From: an uncultured Collinsella sp.
GTDB taxonomy: Bacteria > Actinomycetota > Coriobacteriia > Coriobacteriales > Coriobacteriaceae
Assembly (NCBI GenBank): GCA_937969105.1
Contig: CALBUZ010000102.1
Span: 1 to 23,556 of the forward strand
DNA: 23,556 nt
Direction: 5' to 3'
Positions 22,679 to 23,556 of the stretch are shown here, one piece after another (positions within the stretch are counted from its first letter, which is position 1; each line of letters starts with the position of its first letter). The position numbers and the translations under genes are program-made. Under the pieces are notes generated by a model that had not been told where the DNA came from, made no database searches, and saw only the letters and a list, made by a program, of their open reading frames with translations.

Positions 22679-23556
22679 CTAGTCATCAAACAAACCGGCG
22701 AAAATAGCATCCAAATCCTCTTGAGAGGTAGGCTGCGTCTCGAGTATTTCGGAATCAATACACCTGAGCATGGTGTTCTCTTTTTCGCGCAGGCGAGTAT
22801 ATATTTCCTCGTCAAGCGACCACGGGTCGGGTTTTCCAAGGTCGTAATCTTCCGAAAGGTAGTAGTACCTTGTCTGCTGATCTTGCGGCAGGCCCAAACG
22901 GTGGATTCGATCGCGGGACTGCAGCAAATGGACCAGATTAAAGCTGTACTCGTAGTACACGGCATCGTGACAAATCGAATGCAGCGAGACAGACTCGGCA
23001 AGCGTATGAGGATTGGTGATGAGTACGGGAAACTTGCCAGCCCTAAAGTCATCCAGGTCTGCCGAACGACAGACAAGGTCATCCTGGCCGTTAATCGTAC
23101 GCGCCTCAATCCCCATATCAGCCAGACCGCGCTGAAGATCGGACATGCTCTTGATGAAAATGCACCAGACGATAACCGAGCGCCCCTGTGCCACCAAGTC
23201 GCCAATCAGAGAGCAGCAACGAGCACGTTTGCTCGATGTCCCGGCAGAGCGAATCATGCCCACAATCTTATCGGAGTAGTCGACGGCATCGACCTCGCCG
23301 GTCTCCTCGTCTTCTTCGATAATCCAACGATAGTCTTCGAGATTAAGCGTTTCGAGCAGGTCGATCGGATCGTTCTCCATCTGCAGCACACGCAGCATCA
23401 AGGTCAGCTTGTTGCGACGGTAACGGTTTTTAATAACGCCGAGCAGTAGATTCGTACGCTCGCCAGACGACACCTTGATAAGCTCGTCGGGCTCAGCCCT
23501 CGGGACGCCTAGGTCATCCTTGGTCGTACGGCAATAAAATGGCTGCAACTTGTTGT
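22679..23556 (-). CDS. SNF2-family helicase, C-terminal part (cut by window edge)
   Basis: The frame is open through the right edge, and at least 291 C-terminal residues are seen. Family features are LQPFYCRTTKDDLG (the SNF2 linker between the two RecA lobes), RSVIVWCIFIKSMSDLQRGL (motif IV), FPVLITNPHTLAESVSLHS (motif V) and LLQSRDRIHRLGLPQDQ (motif VI with the arginine finger). The protein ends with an acidic tail (LDAIFAGLFDD). It is an ATP-driven DNA translocase, expected to act on double-stranded DNA. It sits 15 bases upstream of pglZ on the same strand, so the two are almost certainly one operon. Such helicases occur in BREX type 3 (brxHII position) and in DISARM (drmD). Confidence 0.88.
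   Translation of the reverse strand, partial: NKLQPFYCRTTKDDLGVPRAEPDELIKVSSGERTNLLLGVIKNRYRRNKLTLMLRVLQMENDPIDLLETLNLEDYRWIIEEDEETGEVDAVDYSDKIVGMIRSAGTSSKRARCCSLIGDLVAQGRSVIVWCIFIKSMSDLQRGLADMGIEARTINGQDDLVCRSADLDDFRAGKFPVLITNPHTLAESVSLHSICHDAVYYEYSFNLVHLLQSRDRIHRLGLPQDQQTRYYYLSEDYDLGKPDPWSLDEEIYTRLREKENTMLRCIDSEILETQPTSQEDLDAIFAGLFDD

Noticed and set aside
19822..23556. Calling the helicase-PglZ block a DISARM system
   Set aside because: DISARM is defined by drmA, drmB and drmC, none of which is visible. A SNF2 helicase alone is not sufficient, and PglZ points to BREX instead.

Overview
The window looks like a chromosomal segment from a high-GC gut actinobacterium of the class Coriobacteriia, most likely Collinsella or a close relative. 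I infer this from strong GC-rich codon bias, actinobacterial-type core enzymes, and several families of short palindromic intergenic repeats that I associate with Collinsella genomes. No database search was possible, so the genus is an inference.

Layout. (1) 1-5.4 kb, minus strand, very GC-rich: the start of a probable winged-helix regulator, argS, pncB, a small coiled-coil membrane protein, a PflX-like radical SAM protein, and a tRNA-Ala(CGC) with its own promoter and terminator. (2) 5.5-6.5 kb, minus: a second, paralogous radical SAM gene with less extreme base composition. The two paralogues sit on either side of the tRNA. (3) 6.5-9.5 kb, plus: a candidate structured RNA (possibly 6S-like) ending in a terminator, a WecA/TagO-type polyprenyl-phosphate sugar-1-phosphate transferase, and trpS. 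(4) 9.8-14.5 kb, minus: a short MGMT-fold protein, a DegV fatty-acid-binding protein, a MarR regulator, a solo B3/4-domain protein behind a possible attenuator, and ATP-dependent pckA. Four copies of one ~40 bp hairpin repeat punctuate this region. (5) 14.8-19.5 kb, mixed strands: a polysaccharide flippase-like membrane protein, a PPP-family phosphoesterase, and a CPA1-type K+(Na+)/H+ antiporter with RCK_C domains. Two ~180 bp copies of a MITE-like repeat flank the last two genes. (6) 19.8 kb to the right edge, minus: an operon-like block, visibly more AT-rich, with a SNF2-family helicase (cut by the window edge), a PglZ type A phosphatase-fold protein and a 63-residue acidic protein. This is probably the end of a BREX-like phage-defence island.

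How the genes fit together. Most of the window is housekeeping: tRNA charging, NAD salvage, gluconeogenic or anaplerotic PEP metabolism, cell-envelope glycan assembly (transferase and flippase, not adjacent) and ion homeostasis. The accessory interest lies in the PglZ/SNF2 block at the right edge, in the radical SAM pair with a composition shift at the tRNA, and in the density of at least five repeat families in the intergenic spaces.

Gene-free stretches above about 300 bases. 6522-7056 holds the candidate RNA and the poorly defined 5' region of the transferase. 9467-9859 holds the trpS terminator, a perfect 18-bp-stem hairpin and one hairpin repeat. 14470-14838 holds palindromes upstream of pckA and a nested hairpin. 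16414-16729 and 19497-19821 hold the MITE-like repeats. 17570-17894 shows only possible promoter sequence and a doubtful small ORF.
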